A stretch of DNA of 64,000 bases from Oscillatoria sp. FACHB-1406 (GCF_014698145.1 NZ_JACJSM010000026.1:1-64000), one strand, 5' to 3'; positions 15,623-24,882 are shown, numbered from the stretch's first letter. Numbers and translations: made by a program. Notes: a model not told the origin generated them from the sequence alone.

Positions 15623-18496
15623 TTAAAACGCTCCTTTTAACGCCTCAACGCAGCGATCGCAAATGGTGGGATCGTCGCTTGCTTCGCCGACATGGGTTGA
15701 ATAGTTCCAGCAGCGATCGCATTTTTGCCCCTCCGCTTTAACAATTCCCACGGCGATTTGCTCGGATTCGCTCTTAAATTCGGCTGCTTGCACCGCTTCC
15801 ATCCCTTCGACTAACTCGACTTGCGAGGCGAGGAAGAGGTAACGCAACTCATCGACGCGATTACCGCTCAAACTGTCGCTGGGGTTCATTTGTTGCAACT
15901 TAGCGCGCATCCCGGCATCCGCCACATACAGCAACACCTTAGCATCCAGCGACGAACCGATCGCCTTAGCATTGCGCGCCGCTTCCATCACCTTGTTCGT
16001 TGCATCGCGTAACTCGCGCAAAAACGCCCAGGAAGCCGCTAATTCCGGATTTTCCCAGTTTTTCTCCGTTTTTACCCATCCAGACTCGAAGACGGACGCG
16101 CTAGGGGTCTTGTAGGGCAGATATTGCCAGATATCCTCGGCTAAATGGGAGAGGACGGGCGCGATCGCGCGGGCTAAATTTTCTAGCGCTACAGCTAATA
16201 CCGTTTGACAACTCCGTCTTCGCGGCGAATTCGCATCGGAAATATACAAGCGATCTTTGGCAATATCGAGATAGAAATTCGACAAATCGACGACGCAGAA
16301 ATTTTGCACCGTTTGGAAAAAGCGGAAGAATTGGAAACTTTCAAACGCATCGGTAACTTCTGCGAAAATTTCCGTCATTCGGTGCAGCATATACCGATCC
16401 AACTCCGGCAACTCCTCATAAGCTACCGCATCTTGTTCGGGATCGAAATCGTGCAAATTTCCGATTAAAAAGCGCGCCGTATTGCGAATCTTACGATAAA
16501 CATCCGACAACTGTTTGAGAATATTTTTCCCCAGCGGGACATCGGAAGAATAATCCACCGAAGATACCCACAGGCGCATCACATCCGCCCCGTAAGCTGG
16601 CTCTTCCTTCTGATTTTTGCCGCCATTAATAATCGTATTCGGTTCTACCCCATTGCCCATAGACTTACTCATTTTCCGTCCCTGTTCGTCAAGGATAAAC
16701 CCATGCGTTAGCACCGTTTTATAAGGTGCAATTCCATTCGTTGCTACGCTGGTTAATAAACTCGATTGGAACCAGCCGCGATGCTGATCCGAACCTTCTA
16801 AATACATATCGACGGGATATTCTAACGCCTCCCGTTCCTGCGCTACTGCTGCCCAAGAAGAACCGGAATCGAACCAAACATCCATCGTGTCGGTTCCTTT
16901 GCGATACTTCTTACCATTGTTGCGATAACTTTCTGGCAGCAACTCTTCAACGGAGAGTTCCCACCAAGCATCGGAACCTTTTTCGGCGATAATATTTCTT
17001 ACATGGTCGATTGTTTCGGCATTTAACAGCGGTTCGTTCGTTTCTTCCTCATAGAAAACGGGAATCGGAACGCCCCAACTGCGCTGGCGAGAGATGCACC
17101 AATCCGAGCGGTCTGCTACCATTGAAACGATGCGATTTTCGCCTTGAGCGGGAATCCAGCGTACTGATTCAATCGCTTTTAAAGCTGCGTCGCGGAATCC
17201 TTCTACTGAGGCAAACCATTGCTCCGTCGCGCGGAAGATAGTCGGTTTTTTGGTGCGCCAATCGTAGGGATATTTATGAACGTAGGCTTCTTCAAGGAGT
17301 AAAGAATGCTCCTCTGTTAAGGCTTGAATAATCGCTTCGTTGGCATCCTTTAGCACGTTTAAACCGGCAAATTGTCCCGCTTCTTCGGTGAAATTTCCCT
17401 TATCGTCAACGGGGGAAAGAATCGGCAAACCGTAACGCTGTCCGACGATGTAATCTTCCTGCCCGTGTCCGGGTGCGGTATGCACTAAGCCCGTACCGGA
17501 ATCCGTGGTGACGTAATCGCCGCCGACGAGAATTTGACTGACGCGATCGTATAGGGGATGCTGGTAAGAAGTATGCTCTAAATCCTGACCTTTTAACGTT
17601 GCTTTCACCGTTAAATTCGTCCCGAATTTTTCCGCTAGAGTAGCAACTAAATCTTCAGCAACGATGAGATATTTAAAGGTTTGAACTTCGCCCGATTCAA
17701 CCACGGCATAAGTTAAATCGGGATTCACTGCTACGGCTAAATTTCCCGGCAATGTCCAAGGCGTTGTCGTCCAAATCGCCACACCTAAATCGGGTAAAAA
17801 TTGCTCTAAAACCTTGGCATTTTCTCCCGCTTCTGTCACCTTAAAGGCAGCATAAACGCTGCGGGAAGTATGTCCTTCCGGATATTCTAATTCTGCTTCT
17901 GCTAGCGCCGTTTGCGAACTCGGACTCCAATGCACGGGTTTGAGTCCGCGATAGATATATCCCTTCAGTGCCATCTCGCCAAATACGCCGATTTGCGCCG
18001 CTTCGTACTCCGGTTTCAGGGTAAGGTAAGGATGTTCCCAATCGCCCCAAATCCCGTAACGCTTAAACCCCGCGCGTTGTTCTTCCATTGCAGCGAGGGC
18101 AAAATCCCGCGCTTTGTGGCGCAAGGTTAAGGGGGTGAGGGTTTCGCGTTCTTTTGATTTGAGATTTTGCAGGACTTTGAGTTCAATCGGCAACCCGTGG
18201 CAATCCCAACCGGGGACGTAGTGGACTTTGTAGCCGCGCAGGATTTTATACTTATTGATGATATCTTTGAGAATTTTATTGAGGGCGTGGCCCATGTGAA
18301 GCGCACCGTTGGCGTAGGGCGGGCCATCGTGGAGTATAAAGGTTTCGCCGGGATTTTCCTGTGACAAGCGATCGTAAATTCGCTGTTCTCCCCAGAAAGC
18401 TTGCAATTCCGGTTCGCGCTTGACGGCGTTGGCGCGCATATCAAACTTGGTTTGCGGGAGATTGACGGTATCTTTGTAGCTTTTGGGTTCTGTCAC
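15623..18496 (-). CDS. ileS: Isoleucyl-tRNA synthetase
   Basis: Charges tRNA-Ile with isoleucine, including editing of valine. The 957-residue protein has the class I HIGH motif as HMGH (near residue 67, within PPYANGALHMGHALNK), a CP1 editing domain with TTPWTLPGNLAV (near 240), the KMSKS loop exactly as KMSKS (near 605), the WFDSGSSW segment, an anticodon-binding helical domain, and a C-terminal zinc site of four cysteines (Cys926, Cys929, Cys946, Cys949). Length and domain order are those of the bacterial type with the C-terminal zinc finger. It forms the stable left border of the accessory island. Confidence 0.97.
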   Translation of the reverse strand: MTEPKSYKDTVNLPQTKFDMRANAVKREPELQAFWGEQRIYDRLSQENPGETFILHDGPPYANGALHMGHALNKILKDIINKYKILRGYKVHYVPGWDCHGLPIELKVLQNLKSKERETLTPLTLRHKARDFALAAMEEQRAGFKRYGIWGDWEHPYLTLKPEYEAAQIGVFGEMALKGYIYRGLKPVHWSPSSQTALAEAELEYPEGHTSRSVYAAFKVTEAGENAKVLEQFLPDLGVAIWTTTPWTLPGNLAVAVNPDLTYAVVESGEVQTFKYLIVAEDLVATLAEKFGTNLTVKATLKGQDLEHTSYQHPLYDRVSQILVGGDYVTTDSGTGLVHTAPGHGQEDYIVGQRYGLPILSPVDDKGNFTEEAGQFAGLNVLKDANEAIIQALTEEHSLLLEEAYVHKYPYDWRTKKPTIFRATEQWFASVEGFRDAALKAIESVRWIPAQGENRIVSMVADRSDWCISRQRSWGVPIPVFYEEETNEPLLNAETIDHVRNIIAEKGSDAWWELSVEELLPESYRNNGKKYRKGTDTMDVWFDSGSSWAAVAQEREALEYPVDMYLEGSDQHRGWFQSSLLTSVATNGIAPYKTVLTHGFILDEQGRKMSKSMGNGVEPNTIINGGKNQKEEPAYGADVMRLWVSSVDYSSDVPLGKNILKQLSDVYRKIRNTARFLIGNLHDFDPEQDAVAYEELPELDRYMLHRMTEIFAEVTDAFESFQFFRFFQTVQNFCVVDLSNFYLDIAKDRLYISDANSPRRRSCQTVLAVALENLARAIAPVLSHLAEDIWQYLPYKTPSASVFESGWVKTEKNWENPELAASWAFLRELRDATNKVMEAARNAKAIGSSLDAKVLLYVADAGMRAKLQQMNPSDSLSGNRVDELRYLFLASQVELVEGMEAVQAAEFKSESEQIAVGIVKAEGQKCDRCWNYSTHVGEASDDPTICDRCVEALKGAF

Positions 18497-18855
18497 AGTC
18501 GGATGCGGGGGATGATGGGTTGAAGTTTGCGTCTCTATTATCCTACAAAAGCTCGGAAGGGGGGAGCGTGGTGGCGCTATTGCTTCTGGGAAGGGCGATC
18601 GGGTTTCAGCTTTTGGGACGATAGGGTAACTGCTAGACTGGCACTCAACGTCAAGTCGCCATGACGATCTGATGAGATGACTTGGCTAGTTGCTAGTTCT
18701 ACATTTCCATAAAACGTGTACGGTTATCCCTACTATTCAACTACTACACGCATATTAGGACAGTCGCTAAAATTTCTATGGATACAATATCTTCTAAGCA
18801 AAGATATTTACGCTATAGGTGCAACTCTCTGGTTTAAACAATCCATTACGTTAGC
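18497..18855. other. Intergenic region upstream of the CBASS operon
   Basis: About 360 bases between the divergent ileS and CapV genes, turning AT-rich from about 18700 towards the island. No gene or defined operator recognised; promoters for both directions are expected here. Confidence 0.5.
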
Positions 18856-19878
18856 ATGGTTCATCTTTCTTCCTCCGATCCTTCTGAATCACAAACATTT
18901 AAAGTTCTATCAATAGATGGGGGAGGAATTAAAGGTTTGTATTCAGCCAGAATCTTAGAGAATTTTGAGGATAGATTTAAGTGTCATATCGCTGATTACT
19001 TTGATCTAATTTGTGGCACTTCAACCGGAGGTTTAATTGCTTTAGGTCTGTCTCTCAATATTCCTGTTGGATTAATCAGTAATTTGTACTATAGGCGAGG
19101 CAACAAAATTTTTCCACAGCGAAATGTTCTTCTAAGTTCGCTTCGACAAATTTTCCTACGAAGCAAATATGATAACAGCGAATTAAGGAGAGCATTAGAA
19201 GAAATGTTCGGAGAGCGAACCCTTGCAGACTCCCGCTGTTTACTGTGCATCCCTGCGTTTTCTTTAACTGATGGTAGACCCTTCATTTTTAAGTACGACC
19301 ATAGTGAAGGTAATCTATGCAGAGACGGTAAAACAAAATATGTTGATATCGCTCTTGCAACAAGTGCAGCACCTGCATACCTTCCCATCGTTACTGTTGA
19401 CACTTATGATCGCAAACAATTTATTGATGGTGGAATTTATGCAAATAATCCAACTCTAGTTGGAGTGGTGGAAGCACTTCGGTACTTCGTCGGTAGTGGT
19501 AAAAAATTTCAGAAGCTAATGGTGATGTCTATTGGTTCTCTGGAGCCAAATCCTGGTAGACGATTCGTTGCTAAACATCATCGTTCGGTTATCGACTGGA
19601 ATAAAGATTTGATTGCTACGTTTTTTGAGGGACAGGCATATCTTACAGGTTACTTTGTAGAAACTCTAGCGCAGCATTGTGATTCTCCATTTGATTATGT
19701 GCGTATTCCTGGCGCTCCTTTATCTCCAGAACAGGCACGAATCATTAACATGGATAACACTTCGAGTGAAGCACTAAACTTAATGTCTCAGATGGGGAAT
19801 GATCAGGCGTATCTCTGGGGCAAAAAACCAGAGGTTTCCAATTTTTTTAAAGACTATAAGCGATACATAATCAGGTGA
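18856..19878 (+). CDS. capV: Patatin-like phospholipase, CBASS effector (CapV-type)
   Basis: A 340-residue patatin phospholipase that would hydrolyse membrane phospholipids once activated by a cyclic nucleotide, causing abortive infection. The oxyanion loop GGGIKG (22-27), nucleophile motif GTSTGG with Ser56, and catalytic Asp191 in IDGGIYANNP are all present. The gene is followed after 4 bases by a CD-NTase gene, the CBASS arrangement of CapV and its synthase. Stand-alone patatins are the alternative, but the partner makes the CBASS role much more likely. AT-rich composition differs from ileS, in line with horizontal gain. Confidence 0.88.
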   Translation: MVHLSSSDPSESQTFKVLSIDGGGIKGLYSARILENFEDRFKCHIADYFDLICGTSTGGLIALGLSLNIPVGLISNLYYRRGNKIFPQRNVLLSSLRQIFLRSKYDNSELRRALEEMFGERTLADSRCLLCIPAFSLTDGRPFIFKYDHSEGNLCRDGKTKYVDIALATSAAPAYLPIVTVDTYDRKQFIDGGIYANNPTLVGVVEALRYFVGSGKKFQKLMVMSIGSLEPNPGRRFVAKHHRSVIDWNKDLIATFFEGQAYLTGYFVETLAQHCDSPFDYVRIPGAPLSPEQARIINMDNTSSEALNLMSQMGNDQAYLWGKKPEVSNFFKDYKRYIIR

Positions 19879-19882
19879 AAGT

Positions 19883-21139
19883 GTGGCAAACTGTCATAAA
19901 TTATTTCTGGATTTTAACGCAGCTATCGCCTTAGAATCTAATTACAAAAAGACATTACGTAAATCCCGTGATGCCGTTCGTGACAAAATCAGAAAGTATT
20001 TTCGAGATAAGCAGAACGGCTTTTCTCCAAAGTTTCATGGACAGGGTTCATTTATGATGAACACTATTATTGAACCACTTGATGGAGAGTTTGACATTGA
20101 TGATGGTGTCTATTTTAAAGTGGAAGTAGAACCACTTCAAAGTATTAGCACTTTTCATCGTTGGATTTGTGAAGCCATAAATGGGCATACGAAACAAGAG
20201 CCTATTGATAAACAAACTTGTGTCAGACTTGTTTATGCCAGACAGTATCATCTTGATTTTCCTATTTATTACATTATAGAAGGTCAAACTCCATATCTGG
20301 CTCATAAAGGACAGGGGTGGATTAAAAGCGATCCCAGAGAATTCATTAAATGGTTTAATAGCAAGGTAGATCAAGATGGTCAACTAAAGCGAATTGTGCG
20401 TTATCTAAAGGCATGGAGTGATTACAGAAAAGGTGATTTACCAAGTGGTTTAATATTCTCGATTTTAGCTGCTAATAATTTCGTTTTTGATGAACGAGAC
20501 GACATAGCTTTTTACCAAACTTTAGTCAGGATTAAGAGTCAATTGGAACAGAATTTTGCCTGTTACCGCCCAACTACTCCTGCTGATGAAAACCTATTAG
20601 AAGATTATAGTAGGACTAAAAAAAATTACTTTTTAGGACAGCTTGGCAGTTTCATTAAATCCGCTGAAAAAGCCTTGAGCGATAAGTCAAGTCAAAAAGA
20701 TGCCTGTAAAGCTTGGCAATCTCATTTTGGAAAAAATCGATTTCCCTTTGAATCCGAAGAATTTATTGAAGATTATCATCAAGTTAATATTCGATATAAC
20801 TTAAAAATAGATTGCCTAGTTTCACAAAAAGGATTTAGAACTCATTCACTAATTCAGATGATTTTCAATAAATTACCTTTACTTCGGAATAATACCTTAA
20901 AATTTTATATTAAAGCCTGTAATGTGCCAAAGCCATTTCAAGTCAAATGGAAAGTTCGCAATGTTGGTAAAGAAGCAATCAGAAGAAATCTAATTCGAGG
21001 ACAAATTCTAAACGATAGTGGAAATCATCAAAGAATTGAATCAAGCGAGTTTTATGGTTCGCATTTTGTGGAGTGCTATATCATCAAAGATAATGTTTGT
21101 GTGGCATGGTCTAGAATTGATGTGCCAATTTCGGATTAG
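19883..21139 (+). CDS. CD-NTase (cGAS/DncV-like nucleotidyltransferase) with AGS-C sensor domain
   Basis: A 418-residue cyclic-oligonucleotide synthase of CBASS. The nucleotidyltransferase signature is HGQGSFMM (Gly55-Ser56), the DxD pair in EFDIDD (Asp71 and Asp73), and the third carboxylate Asp125 in HLDFP. The helical OAS-like region follows (about 155-275). Residues about 300-418 match the AGS-C sensor domain (WKVRNVGKEAIRRNLIRGQI ... GSHFVECYIIKDNVCVAW). Translation starts at GTG 19883, 4 bases after the effector stop. No Cap2/Cap3 genes follow, so this is a minimal type I CBASS. The nucleotide made cannot be deduced; cGAMP-like products are common with CapV. Confidence 0.88.
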   Translation: MANCHKLFLDFNAAIALESNYKKTLRKSRDAVRDKIRKYFRDKQNGFSPKFHGQGSFMMNTIIEPLDGEFDIDDGVYFKVEVEPLQSISTFHRWICEAINGHTKQEPIDKQTCVRLVYARQYHLDFPIYYIIEGQTPYLAHKGQGWIKSDPREFIKWFNSKVDQDGQLKRIVRYLKAWSDYRKGDLPSGLIFSILAANNFVFDERDDIAFYQTLVRIKSQLEQNFACYRPTTPADENLLEDYSRTKKNYFLGQLGSFIKSAEKALSDKSSQKDACKAWQSHFGKNRFPFESEEFIEDYHQVNIRYNLKIDCLVSQKGFRTHSLIQMIFNKLPLLRNNTLKFYIKACNVPKPFQVKWKVRNVGKEAIRRNLIRGQILNDSGNHQRIESSEFYGSHFVECYIIKDNVCVAWSRIDVPISD

Positions 21140-21278
21140 TATGGCTATTATTAGCTGTTAAATGAAATGCTATTTGGCTTTATACTAGAACACTCAGTCT
21201 GAAATAACCTCGCTTACATTAGAGTAGCGCAGCAGTATAACAATCCCATTGCACACCGACCATTGCTAAAAGGCTGGA

Positions 21279-21587
21279 ATGACTTCTTTAACGGTTGAAC
21301 TGCTAGAAGTACCTAAGATTCAGACAGTTGAAATTACAGATGACACTTTATCTGTAGATTTGTCTGATGGTCGCACGATTTCTGTGCCGTTGGCATGGTA
21401 TCCGCGCCTCTTACATGGCTCAATGGAAGAACGGAATAACTGGCGATTAATTGGTAGCGGGGATGGTGTCCATTGGAATCAACTTGACGAAGATATCAGT
21501 GTCAAGAACGTAATCCTTGGGCAATCATCAGGGGAAAGTCAGAAATCATTCCAACGATGGCTAAACGAGCGTCAAGCAACGGGCTAA
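21279..21587 (+). CDS. DUF2442 domain protein
   Basis: A 102-residue protein with the DUF2442 consensus: LSVDLSDGRTISVPLAWYPRLLH, EERNNWRLIGSGDGVHWNQLDEDISVKN. Genes of this family usually pair with DUF4160 genes in toxin-antitoxin-like modules; no DUF4160 partner is visible here. The frame continues without shift after the stop codon for 28 further codons (21588-21674). Confidence 0.85.
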   Translation: MTSLTVELLEVPKIQTVEITDDTLSVDLSDGRTISVPLAWYPRLLHGSMEERNNWRLIGSGDGVHWNQLDEDISVKNVILGQSSGESQKSFQRWLNERQATG

Positions 21588-21674
21588 CAAATCGTTGCAG
21601 CAGCAGAAGAGAGATTATCGGTAGGGCATCAAAAGTTCCTTAATGCCGCCGAACTCAATCATTATCTGAAATAA
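21588..21674 (+). pseudogene. In-frame remnant after the DUF2442 stop codon
   Basis: Directly after the TAA of the DUF2442 gene the same frame encodes 28 residues beginning QIVAAAEERLSVGHQKFLNA and ending HYLK before another TAA. The segment reads like real protein and may be the tail of a former fusion or of a lost neighbour. I do not recognise its family. Confidence 0.3.
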
Positions 21675-21705
21675 AGCCGCGATACTCCGTGCCGCTTCGC
21701 GGGGC

Positions 21706-21732
21706 GCGCTTTTCCTTCGCGCTACAGTAAAG
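21706..21732 (+). repeat. 27-base dispersed repeat, copy 1
   Basis: GCGCTTTTCCTTCG-(C/A)-GCTACAGTAAAG. The other copy is at 24856-24882 with one base difference, and the first 12 bases recur at 22595-22606. A GCGATCGC site follows both full copies. Each lies 64-108 bases upstream of an accessory gene. Confidence 0.75.
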
Positions 21733-21839
21733 GTGGGGAGGTGCGATCGCGTGATTGATGCCGTTCCAGTTAAGTCTGTGACTCACGAGGTTTGCACATC
21801 GGTTATTATAAAGAATCGCCATTTTCTCAAAATTGACCG

Positions 21840-22082
21840 ATGCTGAGAGAAGACATTAAAAAAGAATTAGACAAGCTAAATGACGAGCAACTTAAAAAAA
21901 TTGCTGATTTCATAGCCTTCCTTGAATTTCAGTCTAGACAGGTTGCCTTGTCTGTTCCATTTTGGCAAAGAGCAAAACCACCTGAGAGGGCTAGAGAATT
22001 CCGTGAATGGGTTTCACAACTGCCTAAAAATAGTCCGAGTCTACGAGACGAAGCCTTTAGCCGCGATAGTATTTACGAATAA
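21840..22082 (+). CDS. VapB-type antitoxin candidate
   Basis: An 80-residue mostly helical, charged protein (MLREDIKKELDKLNDEQLKKIADFIAFLEF...) whose N-terminal helix pattern resembles DUF2281-like antitoxins. Its stop codon overlaps the ATG of the PIN toxin gene by one base, which supports a toxin-antitoxin pair with the antitoxin first. No clear DNA-binding motif is visible. Confidence 0.65.
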   Translation: MLREDIKKELDKLNDEQLKKIADFIAFLEFQSRQVALSVPFWQRAKPPERAREFREWVSQLPKNSPSLRDEAFSRDSIYE

Positions 22083-22546
22083 TGACGAGATATTTGCTTG
22101 ACACTAATGTTGTTATGCGATTCTGCAATTCTTCCGACGTGCAGCATCAGCTTGCAACGGATGCAATCTCTCATTTACTCATGCGATCGGATGAATGTTT
22201 ACTGGTGATGCAAGTTATTATTGAATTTTGGGTTGTTGCCACAAGACCCACTCAAGTTAATGGCTTGGGTTGGACTGTAGAACAAACCAGAAGCACGATA
22301 GAGCAGCTTTTAGATCGTTTTCCCTTCTTGGAGGAATCTCCGCAGATATTTCCAAATTGGTTGAATTTAGTCACAACTAACAGAGTGATGGGTAAACGAA
22401 CTCATGATGCTCGTATCATTGCCATCATGCTTGCCAATGAAATTACACATCTTTTGACCTTCAATCCTAGTGATTTTTCAGGTATATCGGGTATTACAGT
22501 CACTCATCCGCAAGACTTGACTCCGTTTAAAACCGATCGGCTATAG
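22082..22546 (+). CDS. PIN-domain toxin (VapC-type ribonuclease)
   Basis: A 154-residue PIN nuclease. Acidic catalytic positions are present: Asp7 (YLLDTNV), Glu48 (VIIEFW), Asp109 (THDARI) and Asp131 near the C-terminus (FNPSDF). VapC proteins cleave tRNA or rRNA and are neutralised by the antitoxin encoded just upstream with a one-base overlap. Target not deducible. Confidence 0.85.
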   Translation: MTRYLLDTNVVMRFCNSSDVQHQLATDAISHLLMRSDECLLVMQVIIEFWVVATRPTQVNGLGWTVEQTRSTIEQLLDRFPFLEESPQIFPNWLNLVTTNRVMGKRTHDARIIAIMLANEITHLLTFNPSDFSGISGITVTHPQDLTPFKTDRL

Positions 22547-22659
22547 TGTTGGCGATCGCGGTACAATTAATCGTTATCCGACAACGCCGGAACTGCGCTT
22601 TTCCTTAATAAATCGTTAATATGGTACTCTAGACGGAGTTTTATGCTTCTGTAAAAATT

Positions 22660-23430
22660 ATGCGCGAGTTTCCTACCCCATCTTTCTTAGCCAGTTCTTT
22701 AGAGAATTCATTTAACTTAAAAGAGCATCTACAAGAATTTCTCAATTGCGATAGCCAAACATTAGAGAGTAATTTAGAAACCAAGCAGAAAGAGATTATA
22801 GAGTTAGGACATAAAGACTTTAATTGGGAGGAAGTTAGCACATTTTATCGGGAGAAGGTTGGGGAACTTTATTTATTTGAACTAGGTGCTTGGCATTTGT
22901 CAAGTTATGACTATATTAATGATACATTGCGTTTAATAGCAGATTTTGCTAAAGGGCGCGTGTTAGATTTTGGGGGTGGGATAGGAACTCATGCTCTTGG
23001 TGCTGCCCTTTGTCCTCAAGTCGAGCAAGTCGTTTATTGCGATATTAATCCTATCAATCGTGATTTTGTACAGTATCGGGCTGAACAACTGGGATTGAGT
23101 CAAAAAATTAGTTGTTATGTAGAATTGCCAGCACTGGAAACATTTGATACGATTTTGTGCTTTGATGTTTTAGAGCATCTGCCAGACCCAAGCCAACAGT
23201 TATTGCAATTCTATCAAGCTTTGACAGATGAAGGCAAAATTATTCTAAATTGGTATTTCTTTAAAGGATTCGATCGAGAATTTCCTTTCCATTTAGATGA
23301 CCCTAAAACTGTAGACGAATTTTTTCATACATTACAAAGTAATTTTTTAGAAGTATTCACGCCTTATTTTATAACATCTCGTTGCTATAAAAAACAACAC
23401 CAAAATGAGATCGCGATCGCCAAAAGTTAA
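22660..23430 (+). CDS. Class I SAM-dependent methyltransferase
   Basis: A 256-residue methyltransferase. Motif I VLDFGGGIGTHALG (about 106-119) binds S-adenosylmethionine; motif II acidic residue in VVYCDINP; the motif IV-like segment is TILCFDVLEHLPDP. A 90-residue helical N-terminal extension precedes the Rossmann fold. Substrate unknown. AT-rich, within the island. Confidence 0.82.
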   Translation: MREFPTPSFLASSLENSFNLKEHLQEFLNCDSQTLESNLETKQKEIIELGHKDFNWEEVSTFYREKVGELYLFELGAWHLSSYDYINDTLRLIADFAKGRVLDFGGGIGTHALGAALCPQVEQVVYCDINPINRDFVQYRAEQLGLSQKISCYVELPALETFDTILCFDVLEHLPDPSQQLLQFYQALTDEGKIILNWYFFKGFDREFPFHLDDPKTVDEFFHTLQSNFLEVFTPYFITSRCYKKQHQNEIAIAKS

Positions 23431-23769
23431 AGATACGATTTAAAGATTTAACACCATTCCGTCAGACTCCCGTTGCTCATCTCATCTTTTCGGAGTCTGA
23501 CAGAACAGGGATACCCCTCGAACGGCTCGGTTCGCGGCGATCGCGAAAACTGTAGAAATGTCCAAATATGGGATTGTTCGCATTGGTTCTCATGCGGTTC
23601 GTCATTGGGTGGAGGCAGCCGGAAAACTGCATGATTACTGGAGCGGAGCTAGTCAATTCGCCCCTCGGATGGCAACGTCTTTATAGAGGAATTAATTGGC
23701 AAATGTTCTGACAAAGTGGAATAATAATACAAAGTAATTTTTAGGTTCAAAAAATAAGATTTAGGAACG
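23431..23769. other. Intergenic region with a possible decayed short frame
   Basis: Besides the inverted repeat, a 42-codon plus-strand frame at 23558-23686 (MSKYGIVRIGSHAVRHWVEA...) reads like protein but matches nothing I recognise; it may be a gene remnant. Confidence 0.35.
23461..23501. repeat. 10-bp inverted repeat after the methyltransferase gene
   Basis: GTCAGACTCC at 23461-23470 and GGAGTCTGAC at 23492-23501, loop of 21 bases, 30 bases beyond the stop codon. There is no T run, so it is more probably a structured repeat than a standard terminator. Confidence 0.55.
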
Positions 23770-24558
23770 ATGACTTCTGAATCTCTGTGGAAACCCCAAA
23801 AAGTTCACGCAAACTCACTAAGCCGCGTATCTGTACTTCCCACCTCACTAACTTGGTTTCAGACAAACTTTACCGGAATTTGGTTTGGCTGTTTTGAGTC
23901 TGACCACGAAATCCAGGAACATCCGGTAACAATGCTAACTCGATTCGATCCGGGTGGTTTTTTCCCACTGCATGGACATCCGGGTGGTGAAGAAATTTTG
24001 GTGCTTGAAGGAAATTTTGCAGATGAAACAGGGGTACATCCACCAGGTACTTATATGCTTAACCCTGAAGGCTTTATCCATCGCCCTTATAGTGAGGAAG
24101 GATGCCTGACTTTTGTTAAATTACGGCAACATGGTGGTAAAACTCGCCAACAAATAAGAACGAACATTTTCACGGGTTCCTGGCAAGCAGGAAGAGTACC
24201 GCAAATTCAGGTTCAACACCTCTACGAGCAAGCAGATTTCTCAGAGAAAGTCTGGATTGAGCGTTGGTTGCCTGATACTCAGTTGTTGAACGTTGTAGAA
24301 ACTGAGATCAAAGAAATCTTTATCATTGAAGGGATCTGGAAGGATGAGTTCGGTAGTTATCCACCAGGCAGTTGGCTGAGATACCCCCCCAATTGCCCCT
24401 ACAGCCCTTCCTCAACAACAGGTTGCCTGATTTATGTGAAAACCTATGCCGATACTGATACAACCGTAAGATTTGTTGTCGGTGATGATTTCCAACATCC
24501 TGAAGCAACTCTCCTATGGGATCGAGAGTCGGGTGTAGTACGCTCGCTGACCCAATAG
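23770..24558 (+). CDS. Double cupin (ChrR-like) protein
   Basis: A 262-residue protein of two related cupin domains. The first has the metal-ligand pattern FPLHGHPGGEEILVLEG (His, His, Glu) and then FIHRPYSEEG; the second (about 150-245) keeps EIFIIEGIWKDEFGSYPPGSWLRYPPN but has lost the HxH ligands. The order resembles the ChrR cupin of anti-sigma factors, without the zinc-binding N-terminal anti-sigma domain, so it may be an oxygenase- or quercetinase-like enzyme. No sigma factor gene is adjacent. Confidence 0.75.
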   Translation: MTSESLWKPQKVHANSLSRVSVLPTSLTWFQTNFTGIWFGCFESDHEIQEHPVTMLTRFDPGGFFPLHGHPGGEEILVLEGNFADETGVHPPGTYMLNPEGFIHRPYSEEGCLTFVKLRQHGGKTRQQIRTNIFTGSWQAGRVPQIQVQHLYEQADFSEKVWIERWLPDTQLLNVVETEIKEIFIIEGIWKDEFGSYPPGSWLRYPPNCPYSPSSTTGCLIYVKTYADTDTTVRFVVGDDFQHPEATLLWDRESGVVRSLTQ

Positions 24559-24623
24559 GTTGGGTTGGTGCAGGAAACCCAATCCCTTCTTATCCGAATG
24601 GCACTGACTTAGGGCTTAAGGCT

Positions 24624-24644
24624 GGTGGGCGCTGCCCACCCTAC
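24624..24644 (+). repeat. Dispersed hairpin repeat, copy 3
   Basis: Same 21 bases as at 383-403, preceded by AATGGCACTGACTTAGGGCT, a flank shared in closely related form with the two copies near 42.8 kb. Confidence 0.8.
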
Positions 24645-24658
24645 GAAATATCAATAAC

Positions 24659-24676
24659 GACGTTGTATACAACGTC
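24659..24676. repeat. 18-bp perfect palindrome
   Basis: GACGTTGTA followed by TACAACGTC. CTCTAC-type sequence follows on the right only, so it looks like a trimmed version of the GTAGRGACGTT palindromes seen at 15561. Confidence 0.7.
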
Positions 24677-24855
24677 TCTACGGCGATTTTTTAACTCTTA
24701 TTTCAGTGCCATTCACTTATTATCCCATTGATTCAGCTACTAGCGCGATCGCGAGCTAATCTTGGGTGGTAGCGGACAGTTGAAAGCTGTTGACCCTAAG
24801 TTTGAGTTCATCTGCCGCTGCTGCACTTTATCGTTATTTTGATAAAGCTCAAATC

Positions 24856-24882
24856 GCGCTTTTCCTTCGAGCTACAGTAAAG
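24856..24882 (+). repeat. 27-base dispersed repeat, copy 2
   Basis: Differs from the copy at 21706-21732 by one base. It lies 64 bases before the acetyltransferase start. Confidence 0.75.

Noticed and set aside
22551-22620. Plus-strand frame GDRGTINRYPTTPELRF... after vapC
   Set aside because: Reads protein-like for about 20 codons, but it is too short and has no start or recognised family.
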